A DNA stretch of 36,769 nt. Origin: Segatella cerevisiae (GTDB taxonomy: Bacteria; Bacteroidota; Bacteroidia; Bacteroidales; Bacteroidaceae). Under the pieces are notes generated by a model, which did no database searches, had not been told where the DNA came from, and saw only the letters and a program-made list of their open reading frames with translations. Location: the NCBI RefSeq assembly GCF_024054555.1, contig NZ_JAMXLY010000035.1, positions 1 to 36,769 on the forward strand. The letters run 5' to 3'. Made by a program: the position numbers and the translations under genes. This document shows positions 1 through 8,999 of the stretch, in pieces (the stretch's first letter is position 1; each line of letters opens with the position of its first letter).

Positions 1-32
1 GAAAAGGAGACTTCTTGCTTCTGATTCGACAT
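1..32 (-). CDS. 5' end of an unidentified leftward gene (partial)
   Basis: Only the first ten codons are inside the window, reading MSNQKQEVSF from an ATG at 32-30. The start is supported by a sigma-ABfr-type -7 box (TATCTTTG, minus strand) at 70-63, which predicts transcription starting about 25 nt upstream of this ATG. No family can be assigned from ten residues. Confidence 0.5.
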   Translation of the reverse strand, partial: MSNQKQEVSF

Positions 33-62
33 ATCTAAAGGATTAAAGGGTTTATACTGTGG

Positions 63-70
63 CAAAGATA
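63..70 (-). promoter_or_regulatory. -7 promoter element (TATCTTTG) of the left-edge gene
   Basis: On the minus strand this reads TATCTTTG, a perfect match to the Bacteroidetes TAnnTTTG -7 consensus. No good TTTG -33 box is seen at the usual 19-21 nt distance. It faces the partial gene starting at position 32. Between here and the ABC-F stop codon at 268 no other gene or clear terminator is seen. Confidence 0.5.
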
Positions 71-267
71 CAAAAAATCCCTTTTCATTCCCTTTGGCGA
101 AAGACGATCATGTACGTTTCATATAGCAAAACTAAAGATACGGTCTCAGATATTTCTTCTTTTCTGCATATCGGCAATACGCCTCGAAAGTGATCCTGAG
201 TCTCCTCCAGCAGAGACGGCTGTCACAAATCAGTTTCTGCGAAAGAACCGGAAAGGTCATGAAGACC

Positions 268-2262
268 TTATTTGTGCAGAGCTTCCAATTTCTCAGAGAG
301 CACCAGCCAGTGTTCGTTCTCCTTATCCAAAGATTCCTTGATAGAAGTATATTCTGAGACCAACTCCATGTTAGAGGCATTTTTGGGATTCATAAACAAC
401 TTATCAAGTTCCTTGATGCGTTTCTCCATCGTAGATATCTTTGTCTCACAATCCTTTACCGCCCGCTCAGCCTTGTGAAGTTTTTTCTGTTGTTCCTTAT
501 GCTCGGCATAACTCTGTTTGCTGGAGTTCTGTTCAACGGGATGGACAGCAGCCGCAGAAGGCTGAGGAGAAGGATGTCCCAACTCTTTTGCCGGTGCATT
601 CGAATTCAACACGTTGTCGATGGCATGCTGTGCGAACTCCCCATTCTCTTCCAGTTCTGCGCCTTTCTCCTGCAACCAGTCATAGATGCCCCCAAGATGT
701 TCCTTCACCCTGGCGCCACCGAATTCATACACTTTCGAGACCAGTCCGTCCAGAAACTCACGGTCATGGCTGACAATCACTGCAGTCCCGTCGAAAGCTT
801 TGATGGCCTCTTTCAGGACATCTTTGGAAGGCATATCCAAATGGTTCGTAGGTTCATCCAGGATCAACAAGTTGACAGGTTCCAGAAGGAGTTTGATCAT
901 GGCCAAACGACTGCGTTCACCACCACTCAGAACTTTCACCTTCTTATCACTGACCTCCCCACCAAACATGAAAGCACCGAGGAGATCATTGATTTTCAGT
1001 CGCATTTCACCTGTGGCCACCTGATCGATCGTATCGTAGATTGAGAGACTTTCGTCCAACAACTGTGCCTGGTTTTGGGCGAAATAACCAATATGGACAT
1101 TGTGGCCGATTTTCAATTTACCAGTAAAAGGAATTTGACCCAGAATACATTTGACCAAGGTAGATTTACCTTCACCGTTCTTACCGACAAAGGCCACTTT
1201 CTCGCCTCGTTTTATCGTGAAGGTCACATGATCGAAGATCAGATGATCACCATAAGATTTACTGACATTCTCACAAATGATCGGATTGTCCCCACTCCTG
1301 AGACAAGGGGGAAACTTCAGGTGCATAACGGCGTCATCAACGTCATCGACGACAATAGGTTTGATTTTAGCCAACTGTTTGATACGGCTCTGCACCTGGA
1401 CTGCTTTGGAAGGTTTATAGCGGAAGCGTTCGATAAACGCCTTGGTGTCAGCTATTTCCTTCTGTTGATTCTCGTAAGCCCTCAACTGTTGTTCGTGCCG
1501 TTCCTTGTGCAAAACGACATATTCATTGTATTTCACCTTGTAGTCTTCCACATGCCCGCATGTAATCTCCAGTGTCCTGTTAGTGACATTATTGATGAAA
1601 GCCCGGTCATGGCTGACGAGGAGGACGGCACTGGAGGACTGCTGGAGGAAGCGCTCCAGCCAAGTGATACTCTCTATATCTAGGTGGTTCGTCGGTTCAT
1701 CCAAAAGCAGGACATCAGGTTTGCGAAGAAGGATCTTAGCCAACTCAATACGCATACGCCAGCCTCCGGAAAGTTCTTTTGTCGGACGGTCAAAGTCAGA
1801 ACGCTCGAAACCGAGCCCAACAAGGACCCGCTCGATGTCTGCTTCGTAGTTCTCACCTCCCAGCATCGTATAGCGTTCCTGCTCTTGTGTAAAATTCTCC
1901 ACAAGGGCATTATAACTCTCACTTTCATAATCAGTGCGAGAAGTCATCTCCTCCTGCATCCGTTTCAGATTTTCCTTTATCCTGAGATGGTCAGAAAAAG
2001 CTTTCCTAGTCTCCTCCCGTACAGAAGTATCGTCCTGAAGTTTCATTACCTGAGGCAGATACCCTATCGTGCAATCTTTCGGAATGGAAACTGTTCCTGC
2101 AGTCGGTTTCTGCAAGCCATAAATGATCTTGAGCATTGTAGACTTACCTGCACCGTTCTTTCCGACCAAAGCAATACGGTCATGCGCATTGATGACAAAG
2201 CTAACACCCGAAAACAAAGGTTTGACACCAAACTCTACCTTTAAACCTTCAACTGAAATCAT
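268..2262 (-). CDS. ABC-F family ATP-binding protein (Uup/YdiF-like)
   Basis: The protein has 664 residues and two ABC ATPase domains with no membrane segments, which is the ABC-F layout. Domain 1 has Walker A GKNGAGKST at residues 34-42, signature LSGGW and Walker B VLLLDEPTNHLD. A charged linker follows. Domain 2 has Walker A GKNGEGKST near residue 365, signature LSGGERSR and Walker B LLILDEPTNHLD. The last ~90 residues are Lys/Glu-rich and probably coiled coil, as in Uup. ABC-F proteins are cytosolic, bind near the ribosomal E site and act in translation or in relief from ribosome-targeting drugs; which role applies here cannot be read from the sequence. It is a single gene with its own promoter-like box just upstream and is not clearly in an operon. 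Confidence 0.93.
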   Translation of the reverse strand: MISVEGLKVEFGVKPLFSGVSFVINAHDRIALVGKNGAGKSTMLKIIYGLQKPTAGTVSIPKDCTIGYLPQVMKLQDDTSVREETRKAFSDHLRIKENLKRMQEEMTSRTDYESESYNALVENFTQEQERYTMLGGENYEADIERVLVGLGFERSDFDRPTKELSGGWRMRIELAKILLRKPDVLLLDEPTNHLDIESITWLERFLQQSSSAVLLVSHDRAFINNVTNRTLEITCGHVEDYKVKYNEYVVLHKERHEQQLRAYENQQKEIADTKAFIERFRYKPSKAVQVQSRIKQLAKIKPIVVDDVDDAVMHLKFPPCLRSGDNPIICENVSKSYGDHLIFDHVTFTIKRGEKVAFVGKNGEGKSTLVKCILGQIPFTGKLKIGHNVHIGYFAQNQAQLLDESLSIYDTIDQVATGEMRLKINDLLGAFMFGGEVSDKKVKVLSGGERSRLAMIKLLLEPVNLLILDEPTNHLDMPSKDVLKEAIKAFDGTAVIVSHDREFLDGLVSKVYEFGGARVKEHLGGIYDWLQEKGAELEENGEFAQHAIDNVLNSNAPAKELGHPSPQPSAAAVHPVEQNSSKQSYAEHKEQQKKLHKAERAVKDCETKISTMEKRIKELDKLFMNPKNASNMELVSEYTSIKESLDKENEHWLVLSEKLEALHK

Positions 2263-2288
2263 GATTCATCTCTATTGTATATGAATTG

Positions 2289-2296
2289 CAAAAATA
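2289..2296 (-). promoter_or_regulatory. -7 promoter element (TATTTTTG) for the ABC-F gene
   Basis: The minus strand reads TATTTTTG, matching TAnnTTTG, 27 nt before the ABC-F ATG. A TTCG, three of four matches to TTTG, lies 19 nt further upstream. The rest of the 2297-2489 gap holds AT-rich sequence with no recognisable gene. Confidence 0.45.
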
Positions 2297-2489
2297 CAAA
2301 AACTTAATGAAAATACGAATAAATAAACTCTTTTTCAAGAAACTTACAAGTGGATTCATTGCTTCTGACCCCGATAACGCTTTAAAATACAAGTATCAGA
2401 AAACAGGTATGCCTTCCGGAATCAGTCCTATTAGGAAGGATAGACTCAAAAAATAAAAGAGCATTTAATTAAAGGAAACAAAAAGGAAT

Positions 2490-2525
2490 AAAAAAATTGC
2501 ACCTTAATATATAATAAGGTGCAAT
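2490..2525 (-). terminator. Intrinsic terminator of the thrS-infC-rpmI-rplT operon
   Basis: A perfect 11-bp inverted repeat (arms 2496-2506 and 2515-2525, ATTGCACCTTA and its complement) with an 8-nt loop is followed on the minus strand by a run of six to seven T. It lies 28 nt past the rplT stop codon. Confidence 0.9.
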
Positions 2526-2552
2526 TCCAATATAGATGAAATCCAATAGGAT

Positions 2553-2897
2553 TTACTTGATCTTCTCAACGATTGCCTTGAAAGCATCCGGTTGATTCAT
2601 TGCTAAATCTGCGAGGACTTTCCTGTTGATTTCGATACCTGCCTTGTGCAAAGCACCCATCAACTGACTATAACTCAGATTCTCCTGGCGAGCAGCAGCG
2701 TTAATACGTTGAATCCAAAGTGCACGGAAACTGCGCTTCTTAGCCTTACGGTCACGGTAAGCATAAGTCAGTCCCTTCTCCCATGAATTCTTTGCTACAG
2801 TCCAAACATTCTTTCTAGCGCCATACTGACCCTTTGTAAGTTTCAGTATTTTCTTTCTCTTCGCTCTTGAAGCTACATGATTTACTGATCTTGGCAT
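2553..2897 (-). CDS. rplT: 50S ribosomal protein L20
   Basis: The 114-residue protein begins [16 protein letters not shown] and is strongly basic, with the L20 pattern of a long N-terminal helix followed by a globular C-terminal half (around NRKVLADLA). Length matches the family (about 115-120). L20 is an early assembly protein of the large ribosomal subunit and in other bacteria also represses translation of its own operon. It is the last gene of the infC-rpmI-rplT cluster, 34 nt after rpmI, and is followed by a strong terminator. Confidence 0.97.
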   Translation of the reverse strand: MPRSVNHVASRAKRKKILKLTKGQYGARKNVWTVAKNSWEKGLTYAYRDRKAKKRSFRALWIQRINAAARQENLSYSQLMGALHKAGIEINRKVLADLAMNQPDAFKAIVEKIK

Positions 2898-2931
2898 AAT
2901 TTTCTCTTTCTAAAGTTAGACTAAAAATAAA

Positions 2932-3129
2932 TTAACGCATGCAAAGCAAATCGCGTACTTGTTTGCGGTTGGCCCGGTTTACAATGACATACCCATCCAG
3001 ATTTCTCTTCTGCTTCTTAGTCTTCTTGGTCAGAATGTGACTGTGATAAGCGTGATGGCGCTTGATCTTTCCTGTACCGGTCAAAGAAAATCTCTTCTTT
3101 GCACCGGAATTCGTCTTTAATTTTGGCAT
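2932..3129 (-). CDS. rpmI: 50S ribosomal protein L35
   Basis: The 65-residue basic protein begins [20 protein letters not shown], the typical L35 start, with the conserved [20 protein letters not shown] stretch following. Length fits the family. It lies between infC and rplT, in the order conserved across bacteria. The 71-nt gap upstream, before the infC stop codon, contains a hairpin (3161-3193) that could be a translational operator. Confidence 0.97.
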   Translation of the reverse strand: MPKLKTNSGAKKRFSLTGTGKIKRHHAYHSHILTKKTKKQKRNLDGYVIVNRANRKQVRDLLCMR

Positions 3130-3160
3130 TTTTTTATAATTTAATTATTGAATCTATTGA

Positions 3161-3193
3161 GGTGGTAACGTATATACCAAGACGTTACACACA
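3161..3193 (-). promoter_or_regulatory. Hairpin in the infC-rpmI gap, possible L20 operator
   Basis: Arms GTAACGT (3165-3171) and ACGTTAC (3182-3188) pair perfectly, and flanking GGTG/CACC extends the stem to 11 bp with one bulged base. In the leftward mRNA it sits about 30 nt before the rpmI ATG. There is no T run, so a terminator is unlikely. In other bacteria L20 regulates rpmI-rplT by binding RNA upstream of rpmI; assigning that role here is inference from position. Confidence 0.4.
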
Positions 3194-3200
3194 CCCGAAA

Positions 3201-3893
3201 TTATTCTTCTTTATGATCTTCTTCCAGTTTCTTCAAAGCTTCCTCGCCACCTTTTACATTTGCAAACAGCCCCTTCTTCTCTGCAGTTTCTTTCTTTGCA
3301 GCAGCGGCTGCAGCCTTGACGGCAGCTTCGGCATTTTCACGGTCTCTCTTCTGTTGGCTCTTCTTGATGATCCCTACTTTTTTGGGAGCCAAATAGAGAA
3401 ACATTTTCTTACCTTCGAGTTTCGGCATCTGTTGTACTTTACCGTAATCCTCCAGATCATTGGCAAACCGAAGCAAGAGCACTTCGCCCTGCTCTTTGAA
3501 CAGGATGCTGCGTCCCCGGAAGAACACGTAAGCACGGACCCGATTACCTTCTTCAAGGAACTCCTCTGCATGCTTCAACTTGAACTGATAATCATGCTCA
3601 TCGGTTTGAGGTCCAAACCGGATTTCCTTGATCTCCACCTTTACCTGCTTCGTTTTCAATTCTTTCTGATGCTTTTTCTGCTGGTAAAGGAACTTCTGAT
3701 AGTCGATAAGACGGCAGACTGGTGGCTGGGCATTGGGAGAGATCTCCACTAGATCCACACCTTGTTCACGAGCCATGTTTATTGCTTGGCGTGTAGGCAG
3801 AACTGTAGCACCGCCTTCGCCTACCAGGCGGATTTCGCGTACGCGTATTTGTTCGTTAATGCGATAGCGAAATTTCATTGTGTCATTCTTCAT
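3201..3893 (-). CDS. infC: Translation initiation factor IF-3
   Basis: The protein has 230 residues from ATG 3893. The N-terminal IF3 domain contains [18 protein letters not shown] and [20 protein letters not shown], and the C-terminal domain contains [20 protein letters not shown]-3 binds the 30S subunit, keeps it apart from 50S and checks initiator tRNA pairing. The last ~40 residues are rich in Ala, Lys and Glu and extend beyond the ~180-residue core, an extension I associate with Bacteroidetes IF-3. The start is an ordinary ATG, unlike the AUU used by E. coli infC; a second in-frame ATG (codon 6) is possible. A perfect promoter lies 37 nt upstream, so infC-rpmI-rplT can be transcribed apart from thrS. 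Confidence 0.96.
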   Translation of the reverse strand: MKNDTMKFRYRINEQIRVREIRLVGEGGATVLPTRQAINMAREQGVDLVEISPNAQPPVCRLIDYQKFLYQQKKHQKELKTKQVKVEIKEIRFGPQTDEHDYQFKLKHAEEFLEEGNRVRAYVFFRGRSILFKEQGEVLLLRFANDLEDYGKVQQMPKLEGKKMFLYLAPKKVGIIKKSQQKRDRENAEAAVKAAAAAAKKETAEKKGLFANVKGGEEALKKLEEDHKEE

Positions 3894-3929
3894 TCAACTA
3901 TTTTAAGTTTTCTTTTATCGAGTTGCCTG

Positions 3930-3960
3930 CAAAGGTATAAAAAAGATAGGAGTTCACAAA
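3930..3960 (-). promoter_or_regulatory. Perfect sigma-ABfr-type promoter for infC-rpmI-rplT
   Basis: The minus strand reads TTTG (3960-3957), a 19-nt spacer, then TACCTTTG (3937-3930). This matches the Bacteroidetes TTTG/TAnnTTTG consensus exactly and predicts a leader of about 30 nt before infC. Confidence 0.8.
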
Positions 3961-4043
3961 ATATTTTGTTCATTTTTTACAGTTTAACGCCGCATAATTG
4001 TAGTCAAAAACACTGATCACACCACGAGGAGTGCGTTGAAATC

Positions 4044-4084
4044 AAGGAAACCCCTTCCACCCTATTGGGAAGAAGAGGTTTCTT
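4044..4084 (-). terminator. Long hairpin after thrS, probable terminator or processing site
   Basis: On the minus strand the arms AAGAAACCTCTTC and GAAGGGGTTTCCTT form a 13-bp stem with one bulge; the loop contains a further CCC/GGG pairing. It lies 45 nt past the thrS stop and 84 nt before the infC -33 box. No good T run follows, so termination may be partial. Confidence 0.5.
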
Positions 4085-4128
4085 ATACATCTCAGTATTG
4101 ACTGACACAGTTAAACAAACGCTATATT

Positions 4129-6096
4129 TCAATTTTTAGGTTCGCATTTAATGGCTGGCTCGAGTTCCTTGGCACATTCATCATTGATGTACTTGGCAAA
4201 CTCTTCCTTCGTCATCATGGACTGTTCCCCACCGCCTTGTTTGCGGATAGACAACTTTCCACCGTTAGCTTCCTTCTCTCCGATAATGACCATCAGAGGA
4301 ATGCGCTTCACTTCATTGTCACGGATCTTACGACCGATCTTTTCATTTCTGTCATCGATGACAGAGCGTACGCCTACGGTATCGAAATATTTACGGAGTT
4401 GGGCTGCGAAGTCATTATACTTTTCGGAAATCGGCAGGATAGATACCTGATCAGGAGTCAGCCACAAGGGGAAATGACCTGCGGTATGCTCGATCAGTAC
4501 ACCGACAAAACGCTCGATAGAACCGAAAGGAGCACGATGCAGCATCACCGGACACTTCTTCTGGTTGTCGTCATCAGTATATTCGAGTTTGAAACGTGCC
4601 GGCAGATTGTAGTCTACCTGTATCGTCCCCAACTGCCAGCGGCGGCCAAGGGCATCCTTCACCATAAAGTCGAGTTTAGGACCATAGAAGGCAGCTTCAC
4701 CATAAGCGACATGTGCCTTAAGTCCCTTTTCATTTACAGCTTCTACAATAGCCTTCTCACTCACCTCCCAGACCTCATCGGAGCCAATATACTTCGAGTG
4801 GTTATTCGGATCACGCAAGGAGATCTGAGCTTCATAATCATTCAGTCCGAACACCTTGAACACGGTCAGAATAATATCCATCACGCGCAGGAATTCATCC
4901 TTCACCTGACTCGGTTTCAAGAAGATATGGGCATCATCCTGAGTAAAGCAGCGTACACGGGTCAGTCCGTGAAGTTCGCCACTCTTCTCATAGCGATAAA
5001 CCGTACCAAACTCAGCCACCCTCAAAGGGAGATCCTTATAGGAACGAGGTTTCCATGCGAAAATCTCGCAGTGATGAGGACAGTTCATCGGTTTGAGCAT
5101 ATATTCTTCACCCTCTTCAGGCGTATGAATGGGTTGGAAACTATCCTTGCCATAATGAGCATAATGCCCTGAGGTCACATACAGGTTCTTGGAACCGATA
5201 TTCGGGGTGATCACCTCCTGATAACCGAATTTCTTCTGAATCTTACGGAGCATGTCCTGAAGCCTAAGACGCAGTTCGGTACCTTTCGGCAGCCACATCG
5301 GCAGACCTTTTCCGACCCTGTCAGAGAAGAAGAAGAGTTCCATCTCCTTGCCAATCTTACGGTGATCGCGTTTCTTGGCCTCTTCCAGCATGACAAGGTA
5401 ATCGTCCAGCATCTTTTTCTTCGGGAAAGTGATGCCGTAGATACGAGTCATCTGCTCCCTCTTGGCGTCACCGCGCCAGAAAGCACCGGCAACACTTGTT
5501 ATCTTGACTGCCTTGATTGCACCGGTAGAAACCAGGTGCGGACCCTTGCAAAGGTCTGTAAAGCTTCCCTGTGTATAAAGCGTGATGGTGCCATCTTTCA
5601 GATCCTGATCGATGTGCTCCACCTTATATTTTTGTCCATGGTCTTTGAAAAACTTCAGGGCATCTGCTTTGGAAATGTCCTTGCGCACAAGCGGCTCGTT
5701 TTTCTTGGCCAACTCTTTCATCTTTGCTTCGATCTTAGGGAAATCGTTCTCTGAGATCGCTGTTCCCTTAGGTGGCATAACGTCATAGAAGAACCCATTC
5801 TCCACTGCAGGGCCAAAACCGAATTGAATGCCGGGATAAAGTTCTTGCAGTGCCTCAGCCAACAGGTGTGCGGAGGTATGCCAGAACGTGCGTTTACCTT
5901 CGTCATCGTCAAATTTGTAAAAGACAACTTCAGCATCAGACTGAATGGGACGATTCAATTCTTCAGTTTCACCATTTACACCGCAACAAACAACGTTGCG
6001 GGCGAAAGCCGGTGAAATGCTCTCGGCGATTTGATAACCGGTAACACCCTGTTCAAATTCATGGGCAGAGCCATCGGGAAATTTAATTTTTACCAT
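4129..6096 (-). CDS. thrS: Threonyl-tRNA synthetase
   Basis: The 655-residue protein has the full bacterial ThrRS layout. The N-terminal TGS domain (about 1-62) starts [18 protein letters not shown]. The editing domain carries [11 protein letters not shown] and DLCKGPHL, which supply its His and Cys metal-site residues. The class II catalytic core includes MNCPHHC, where the Cys and His bind the catalytic zinc, and the motif 3 region around [11 protein letters not shown]. The C-terminal anticodon-binding domain follows. It charges tRNA-Thr and removes mischarged Ser. It lies upstream of infC, an order common in bacteria. A TACATTTG -7 box is located 30 nt before the ATG. Confidence 0.97.
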   Translation of the reverse strand: MVKIKFPDGSAHEFEQGVTGYQIAESISPAFARNVVCCGVNGETEELNRPIQSDAEVVFYKFDDDEGKRTFWHTSAHLLAEALQELYPGIQFGFGPAVENGFFYDVMPPKGTAISENDFPKIEAKMKELAKKNEPLVRKDISKADALKFFKDHGQKYKVEHIDQDLKDGTITLYTQGSFTDLCKGPHLVSTGAIKAVKITSVAGAFWRGDAKREQMTRIYGITFPKKKMLDDYLVMLEEAKKRDHRKIGKEMELFFFSDRVGKGLPMWLPKGTELRLRLQDMLRKIQKKFGYQEVITPNIGSKNLYVTSGHYAHYGKDSFQPIHTPEEGEEYMLKPMNCPHHCEIFAWKPRSYKDLPLRVAEFGTVYRYEKSGELHGLTRVRCFTQDDAHIFLKPSQVKDEFLRVMDIILTVFKVFGLNDYEAQISLRDPNNHSKYIGSDEVWEVSEKAIVEAVNEKGLKAHVAYGEAAFYGPKLDFMVKDALGRRWQLGTIQVDYNLPARFKLEYTDDDNQKKCPVMLHRAPFGSIERFVGVLIEHTAGHFPLWLTPDQVSILPISEKYNDFAAQLRKYFDTVGVRSVIDDRNEKIGRKIRDNEVKRIPLMVIIGEKEANGGKLSIRKQGGGEQSMMTKEEFAKYINDECAKELEPAIKCEPKN

Positions 6097-6125
6097 AACA
6101 AATAGTATTTTTATTTAACTCGCTG

Positions 6126-6160
6126 CAAATGTACCACTTCTTTTTGAAAAAGAGGTACAT
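6126..6160 (-). promoter_or_regulatory. thrS -7 element with an overlapping hairpin
   Basis: The minus strand has TACATTTG at 6133-6126, matching TAnnTTTG; no good -33 box is seen. Immediately upstream and overlapping it by three bases, 6131-6160 forms an inverted repeat (GTACC/GGTAC arms plus an inner TCTTTTT/AAAAAGA stem with a 3-nt bulge). The hairpin lies 7 nt beyond the stop of the TPR gene and could end that transcript, although no T run follows. Confidence 0.4.
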
Positions 6161-6166
6161 GAGACG

Positions 6167-8149
6167 CTATTTTTTGTCTTCATACCGTTTTATCACCGAA
6201 TAGGCGTCATAAATGCCCAACTCTCCGGCTTTACTGAGATCGGCGACTCCGGCCTTCTTGTTATCCGTGAAGATGTAGGCAAGGCCTCTGTTATACCAGG
6301 CTTCGGCCAAATGAGAATCGAGTTGGATTGCCCTCGTATAATCATCGATGGCCTGAGTGTATTCCTTGCGCTCGGCATGGAAATTACCGCGATTGTAATA
6401 AGCATACGCGTTCTTCGGACTCAGTCTGATGGCGTCATCAAAATCTGCTCTTATCTGACTCAAGGACAAGGTGACTTTACCACCCTGGCTTTGGTTGACC
6501 GCATTCAGACGGGACTGGCATACGGCACGCTGCCAGTAAGCCAAGGCATTCTGATCATCGATCTGGATATAAGCCGTCAGGTCATTGTCTGCCTCCTCAA
6601 AATCCTGGAGGACAGAATAGGCGACGGCACGTTCCAGCAGGAGGTCTTTCATCTTCTGATTGTCTTTAGTCAGAGAAATCTGCTTCGAGAGTTGGTCGAT
6701 ATAGTTGAAGAATGCCAGGGATTCCTTATCCGTCAACTGAACCTTGTTACAATTCAGGTAAACCGGATATTTCGGATCAGTACTGTTGTTGAATTTCTCC
6801 ACACTCTCATCGAAAGGCTGGTAAGTATTGACACCGTTGTTGTATTTGATGAGCGACATAGCATACATCGGCAGAAAATCGACATCGACACTTCTGTTCT
6901 GGATCTTTCCACGATAGACACTCTTGTATTTGTAATCATCCGTATGCATCGCTACCTGTTTGTCAGGAACGACGATCTGGTTGTACTTGTTGATATCGAT
7001 TTCAGAGCGCTTACGGACGAGTTTTCTAGTCTTTGCAGTCCATCGCGGCTGAATGCCCATGGTCTTGTTCATCTGTGCCTTGAAGATCCGGAATTCATCC
7101 AGTTCCGCTTTGCCGGTCATCCCCAGTTTGCGATAGCACCGCGCACGATAGACCAGACCGGTCCAGAAATTCGGAAACTGGTCGATAACGGCCGTATAGT
7201 CTCTGATGGCACCACGGATATGTCCCGTCTTTTCCAAGAGGATACCCCGATTGAAAATGGCAAAAGGATTCTTCGGTTCCATTTTCACGATGAAATCGAA
7301 ATCGGTGATGGCCCTGTTGTCATCCCCTACGTTCACTCTCAACAGTCCACGGTTATAATGTGCCAGGAAGTTATTCGGGTCATATTCGATGGCCAGGTCA
7401 TAATCGCTCAATGCGCCGCGGAGATTATTATAATTCAGTCGGGCCAAAGCACGGTTCAGATAATCCTCGACTGACTTCGGTTCGAAGTGAAGCGCCTTAC
7501 TGAGAAACTTGTCCGCATCACGCCACTGGTGGCGGTTCAAACTGATCAAGCCCCTCGTCCGCCAAGCCCCTACGTTATAAGGATCATAGGTCAGACTTTG
7601 GTCGAGCATCTTGGCAGCAGTCGTCGTATCCTTCTGGATAAGGCTGATTTCCGCTTTCAAAGAATAAGCATTGGCAAAGTTTTTCCATTTAGACACAATC
7701 GTGTCGAGTTCCGTCTGTGCACCGGTATAATCGTTCTCCTGAAAATGGCACAGCGCCCTATTGAACCAATAGTTCTGGTTATCAGGCTCTATGCTGATGG
7801 CATGATCATAGTCGCCTATTGCCTCTTTGAACTTGTTCTGCCTGATCCGGCAAATGGCACGGAGGTCAAACATCTCATTATAATAAGGATTCAGGTCGAT
7901 CGCCTGGCCCACATCTTTTTCGGCACCTACAAAATCGTCAAGATTGTACTTGGCAACTGCACGAAGGTACCACGGTTCATAAAGATACGGCTTCGCTGAA
8001 ATCGCCAGATTGAAATACTGGATAGAAAGTACATAGTCTTCATAGTACAAAGCACTACGTCCGGCTGATATGAGCCGGTCCACCCTAAACTGTGCATGCA
8101 GGGACAATACGCCCATAAACATGATAAAGAAAACGCAGACCTTCTTCAC
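6167..8149 (-). CDS. Secreted tetratricopeptide-repeat protein
   Basis: The 660-residue protein starts with a signal peptide (MKKVCVFFIMFMGVLSLHAQ), so it is exported to the periplasm or envelope. Most of it is TPR helices. Repeats such as NYWFNRALCHFQENDYTGA, FLAHYNRGLLRVNVGDDNRA, AYAYYNRGNFHAERKEYTQA and LAEAWYNRGLAYIFTDNKKA are recognisable by their Trp/Tyr/Ala spacing. A repeat-poor stretch of about 150 residues (roughly 350-500) splits the N-terminal and C-terminal repeat blocks. TPRs bind other proteins; the partner is unknown. It sits between def and thrS, as I recall for related Bacteroidales, but this gives no direct functional clue. The 257-nt gap upstream of its start (8150-8406) shows no gene and no consensus promoter, so it may be co-transcribed with def. 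Confidence 0.9.
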   Translation of the reverse strand: MKKVCVFFIMFMGVLSLHAQFRVDRLISAGRSALYYEDYVLSIQYFNLAISAKPYLYEPWYLRAVAKYNLDDFVGAEKDVGQAIDLNPYYNEMFDLRAICRIRQNKFKEAIGDYDHAISIEPDNQNYWFNRALCHFQENDYTGAQTELDTIVSKWKNFANAYSLKAEISLIQKDTTTAAKMLDQSLTYDPYNVGAWRTRGLISLNRHQWRDADKFLSKALHFEPKSVEDYLNRALARLNYNNLRGALSDYDLAIEYDPNNFLAHYNRGLLRVNVGDDNRAITDFDFIVKMEPKNPFAIFNRGILLEKTGHIRGAIRDYTAVIDQFPNFWTGLVYRARCYRKLGMTGKAELDEFRIFKAQMNKTMGIQPRWTAKTRKLVRKRSEIDINKYNQIVVPDKQVAMHTDDYKYKSVYRGKIQNRSVDVDFLPMYAMSLIKYNNGVNTYQPFDESVEKFNNSTDPKYPVYLNCNKVQLTDKESLAFFNYIDQLSKQISLTKDNQKMKDLLLERAVAYSVLQDFEEADNDLTAYIQIDDQNALAYWQRAVCQSRLNAVNQSQGGKVTLSLSQIRADFDDAIRLSPKNAYAYYNRGNFHAERKEYTQAIDDYTRAIQLDSHLAEAWYNRGLAYIFTDNKKAGVADLSKAGELGIYDAYSVIKRYEDKK

Positions 8150-8406
8150 AAATTATAAAAATTTAGGATACCTATTTAGATTCTTATTCTATCCGAAAAA
8201 AATTGTTGTCGGAATCATCAACTGTATTTTATGATAAGGCAATGGCTTGTCCATCGTAAGCGACCATTTCCCTTTTTACCTGAATAGCAAACAAATATGC
8301 ATCATTTTTCTGACAAGTCTTGAAGCGGTTTCATTTTGGTTCCGACTACCATCCCCGAGAGATAGATACCAAGTAAAACAGACCCAATGCTTCCTCTTCC
8401 GAAAGG

Positions 8407-8970
8407 TCATTTCCGATACACACGGGTACGGTAAGAGCAGCGGAACTTCCCTTTCATCATGTTCCTCAACTTCCCCCCGATCAGATTCTTCCGAAGGGGA
8501 TTCAGACGGTCGACAAAAAGGACACCATCAAGATGATCGAATTCGTGCTGCATGACACGTGCCAAATAGCCCTCTACCCATTCATCATGTTTTTGGAAAT
8601 CCTCATCCTGATAGCACACATGGATTTTCTTAGGACGAGTTACCGATTCACTGATGCCCGGTATAGACAAGCACCCCTCCTCCAAGGATGTCTCTCCGCC
8701 GTCTTTGTCATAGCCCAGGATATGGGCATTGATAAAAGCCTTCCGAAAGCCTTTGTATTCCGGCAGATCGTCACTCAAGACATTCAAGTCAATGACCACC
8801 ACCCGAATGCTTTTCCCGATTTGGGGAGCAGCCAATCCAACGCCATTGCTGGCATCTAAGGTTTCAAACATATCCGGAATCAATTTTTTCAGGTCCTCAT
8901 CATCCGGGGTAATATCTTTGGCCACCTTTCTCAATACCGGTTGACCATATATATATATGGGTAAAATCAT
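8407..8970 (-). CDS. def: Peptide deformylase
   Basis: The protein removes the N-formyl group from nascent proteins using a metal-bound water. All three family motifs are present: GVGLAAPQIG (43-52), EEGCLSIP with metal ligand Cys100, and QHEFDH with ligands His142 and His146 and catalytic Glu143. I start it at the ATG giving MILPIYIYGQPVLRK (187 residues), which matches the family start. The frame is open to a start at 9021, but that would overlap ruvX and add 17 residues without homology. It follows ruvX by 29 nt, so the two are probably co-transcribed. Confidence 0.95.
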   Translation of the reverse strand: MILPIYIYGQPVLRKVAKDITPDDEDLKKLIPDMFETLDASNGVGLAAPQIGKSIRVVVIDLNVLSDDLPEYKGFRKAFINAHILGYDKDGGETSLEEGCLSIPGISESVTRPKKIHVCYQDEDFQKHDEWVEGYLARVMQHEFDHLDGVLFVDRLNPLRKNLIGGKLRNMMKGKFRCSYRTRVYRK

Positions 8971-8999
8971 TATTTCAATTAAAATTAGGAATTTTCTTA

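Noticed and set aside
4237..5172. Long plus-strand frame of 311 codons opposite thrS
   Set aside because: It is antisense to a gene with clear motifs; long antisense frames arise from codon bias.
6311..7474. Plus-strand frame of 387 codons opposite the TPR gene
   Set aside because: Antisense to a clear signal-peptide TPR protein; no domain recognised in the product.
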